Shown in pieces: positions 63,643 to 64,000 of a stretch of DNA of 64,000 bases. A model generated the notes under the pieces. The model saw nothing but the letters and a program-made list of their open reading frames with translations, was not told the DNA's origin and searched no databases. The DNA is taken from positions 62,001 through 126,000 of the forward strand of contig CBFHON010000004.1 in the NCBI GenBank assembly GCA_965657505.1. The letters run 5' to 3'. Positions within the stretch are counted from its first letter, which is position 1; every line of letters begins with the position of its first letter. This DNA is from TMED109 sp002171375 (GTDB lineage: Bacteria > Pseudomonadota > Alphaproteobacteria > TMED109). Position numbers and translations under genes: made by a program.

Positions 63643-64000
63643 ATGTCATCTAAAGCTAATCATCCATATCATCTAGTTGATCCTAGTCCTTGGCCTTTAG
63701 TAGGAGCTATATCTGCATTGGTATTAGCCGTAGGTGCAATTATGTATATGCATGAAATAGATAGTGGCATAGTTATGGGTATAGGTTTAATTATGTGTCT
63801 TGGAACTATGGCTGTTTGGTGGAGAGATGTAATAAGAGAAGGTGAGCATGGTGGACATCATACCACTACAGTACAATTAGGATTAAGATATGGAATGGTT
63901 CTATTTATTGCATCCGAAGTAATGTTTTTTGTAGCCTGGTTCTGGGCTTTCTTCGATGCTAGCTTTTATGCAAATGAAGCAATTCAGGTAGCAAGAGTTG
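63643..64000 (+). CDS. coxC: Cytochrome c oxidase subunit III, 3' end beyond window
   Basis: The frame from the ATG at 63643, preceded by GGGAGA, runs to the window edge, giving 119 residues of subunit III. ANHPYHLVDPSPWPLVGAI at the start, VWWRDVIREGEHGGHHT near 65 and GMVLFIASEVMFFVAWFWAFF near 85-105 are strong family signatures, including the conserved Glu of the second helix block. The remaining four to five helices lie outside. Confidence 0.95.
   Translation, partial: MSSKANHPYHLVDPSPWPLVGAISALVLAVGAIMYMHEIDSGIVMGIGLIMCLGTMAVWWRDVIREGEHGGHHTTTVQLGLRYGMVLFIASEVMFFVAWFWAFFDASFYANEAIQVARV

Noticed and set aside
1..64000. CRISPR arrays, insertion sequences, prophage genes and tRNA genes
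   Set aside because: I saw no spaced repeats, transposase or integrase motifs, phage structural genes or cloverleaf-like segments; gene content is uniformly core-type.

Overview
The window is very AT-rich, densely packed chromosomal DNA from what looks like a free-living, aerobic alphaproteobacterium with a streamlined genome, of the kind common in the ocean surface. The alphaproteobacterial signs are a COQ9 gene divergent from rpsU, a split proton-pumping transhydrogenase (pntA1-pntA2-pntB), an HisN-type histidinol phosphatase, the aa3 cytochrome oxidase order coxB-coxA-ctaB-coxF-ctaG-coxC with the tiny subunit IV gene beside it, and the lpxC...bamD-recN-ligA order. I cannot name the genus. 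I saw no insertion sequence, prophage, CRISPR array or tRNA.

Layout. 1-7 kb: a Y-family DNA polymerase (cut by the left edge), an HAD phosphatase, pyrD, purEK, COQ9, def, rpsU and a D-2-hydroxyacid dehydrogenase. 7-24 kb: a glyoxalase II-like hydrolase, indolepyruvate:ferredoxin oxidoreductase (iorAB), transhydrogenase, a dicarboxylate transporter, ettA, the lipid-transport genes mlaA/mlaC, a fused 5-oxoprolinase, djlA and a cell-wall amidase. 24.4-24.8 kb: RNase P RNA. 24.9-44.6 kb: one unbroken division and cell-wall (dcw) cluster, mraZ-rsmH-ftsL-ftsZ-ftsI-murE-murF-mraY-murD-ftsW-murG-murC-murB-ddl-ftsQ-ftsA-lpxC, followed by a MORN-repeat protein. 44.6-58.9 kb: ETF-quinone oxidoreductase, hisN, bamD, recN, ligA, pepP, a structured RNA leader with a 79-residue unknown protein, prmA, uvrD, an SDR dehydrogenase and an RraA-like protein. 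58.9-64 kb: a small lipoprotein, oxidase subunit IV, and the cytochrome c oxidase operon, cut by the right edge inside coxC.

Two points stand out. First, ftsZ has left its usual place after ftsA and lies between ftsL and ftsI; ftsA is followed directly by lpxC. Second, the 378-base gap at 53.7-54.06 kb contains an inverted repeat, a -10 element and two consecutive hairpins, each showing a CCUCCCC (anti-Shine-Dalgarno-like) loop. The second loop can pair exactly with the ribosome binding site of the unknown 79-residue gene that follows. This is the best candidate here for an undescribed regulatory element. Smaller regulatory signals are candidate MraZ boxes upstream of mraZ, a recurring extended -10 motif TGTTATAWT, and an 8-mer TGTTACAA shared by the lpxC upstream region and the RNA leader.
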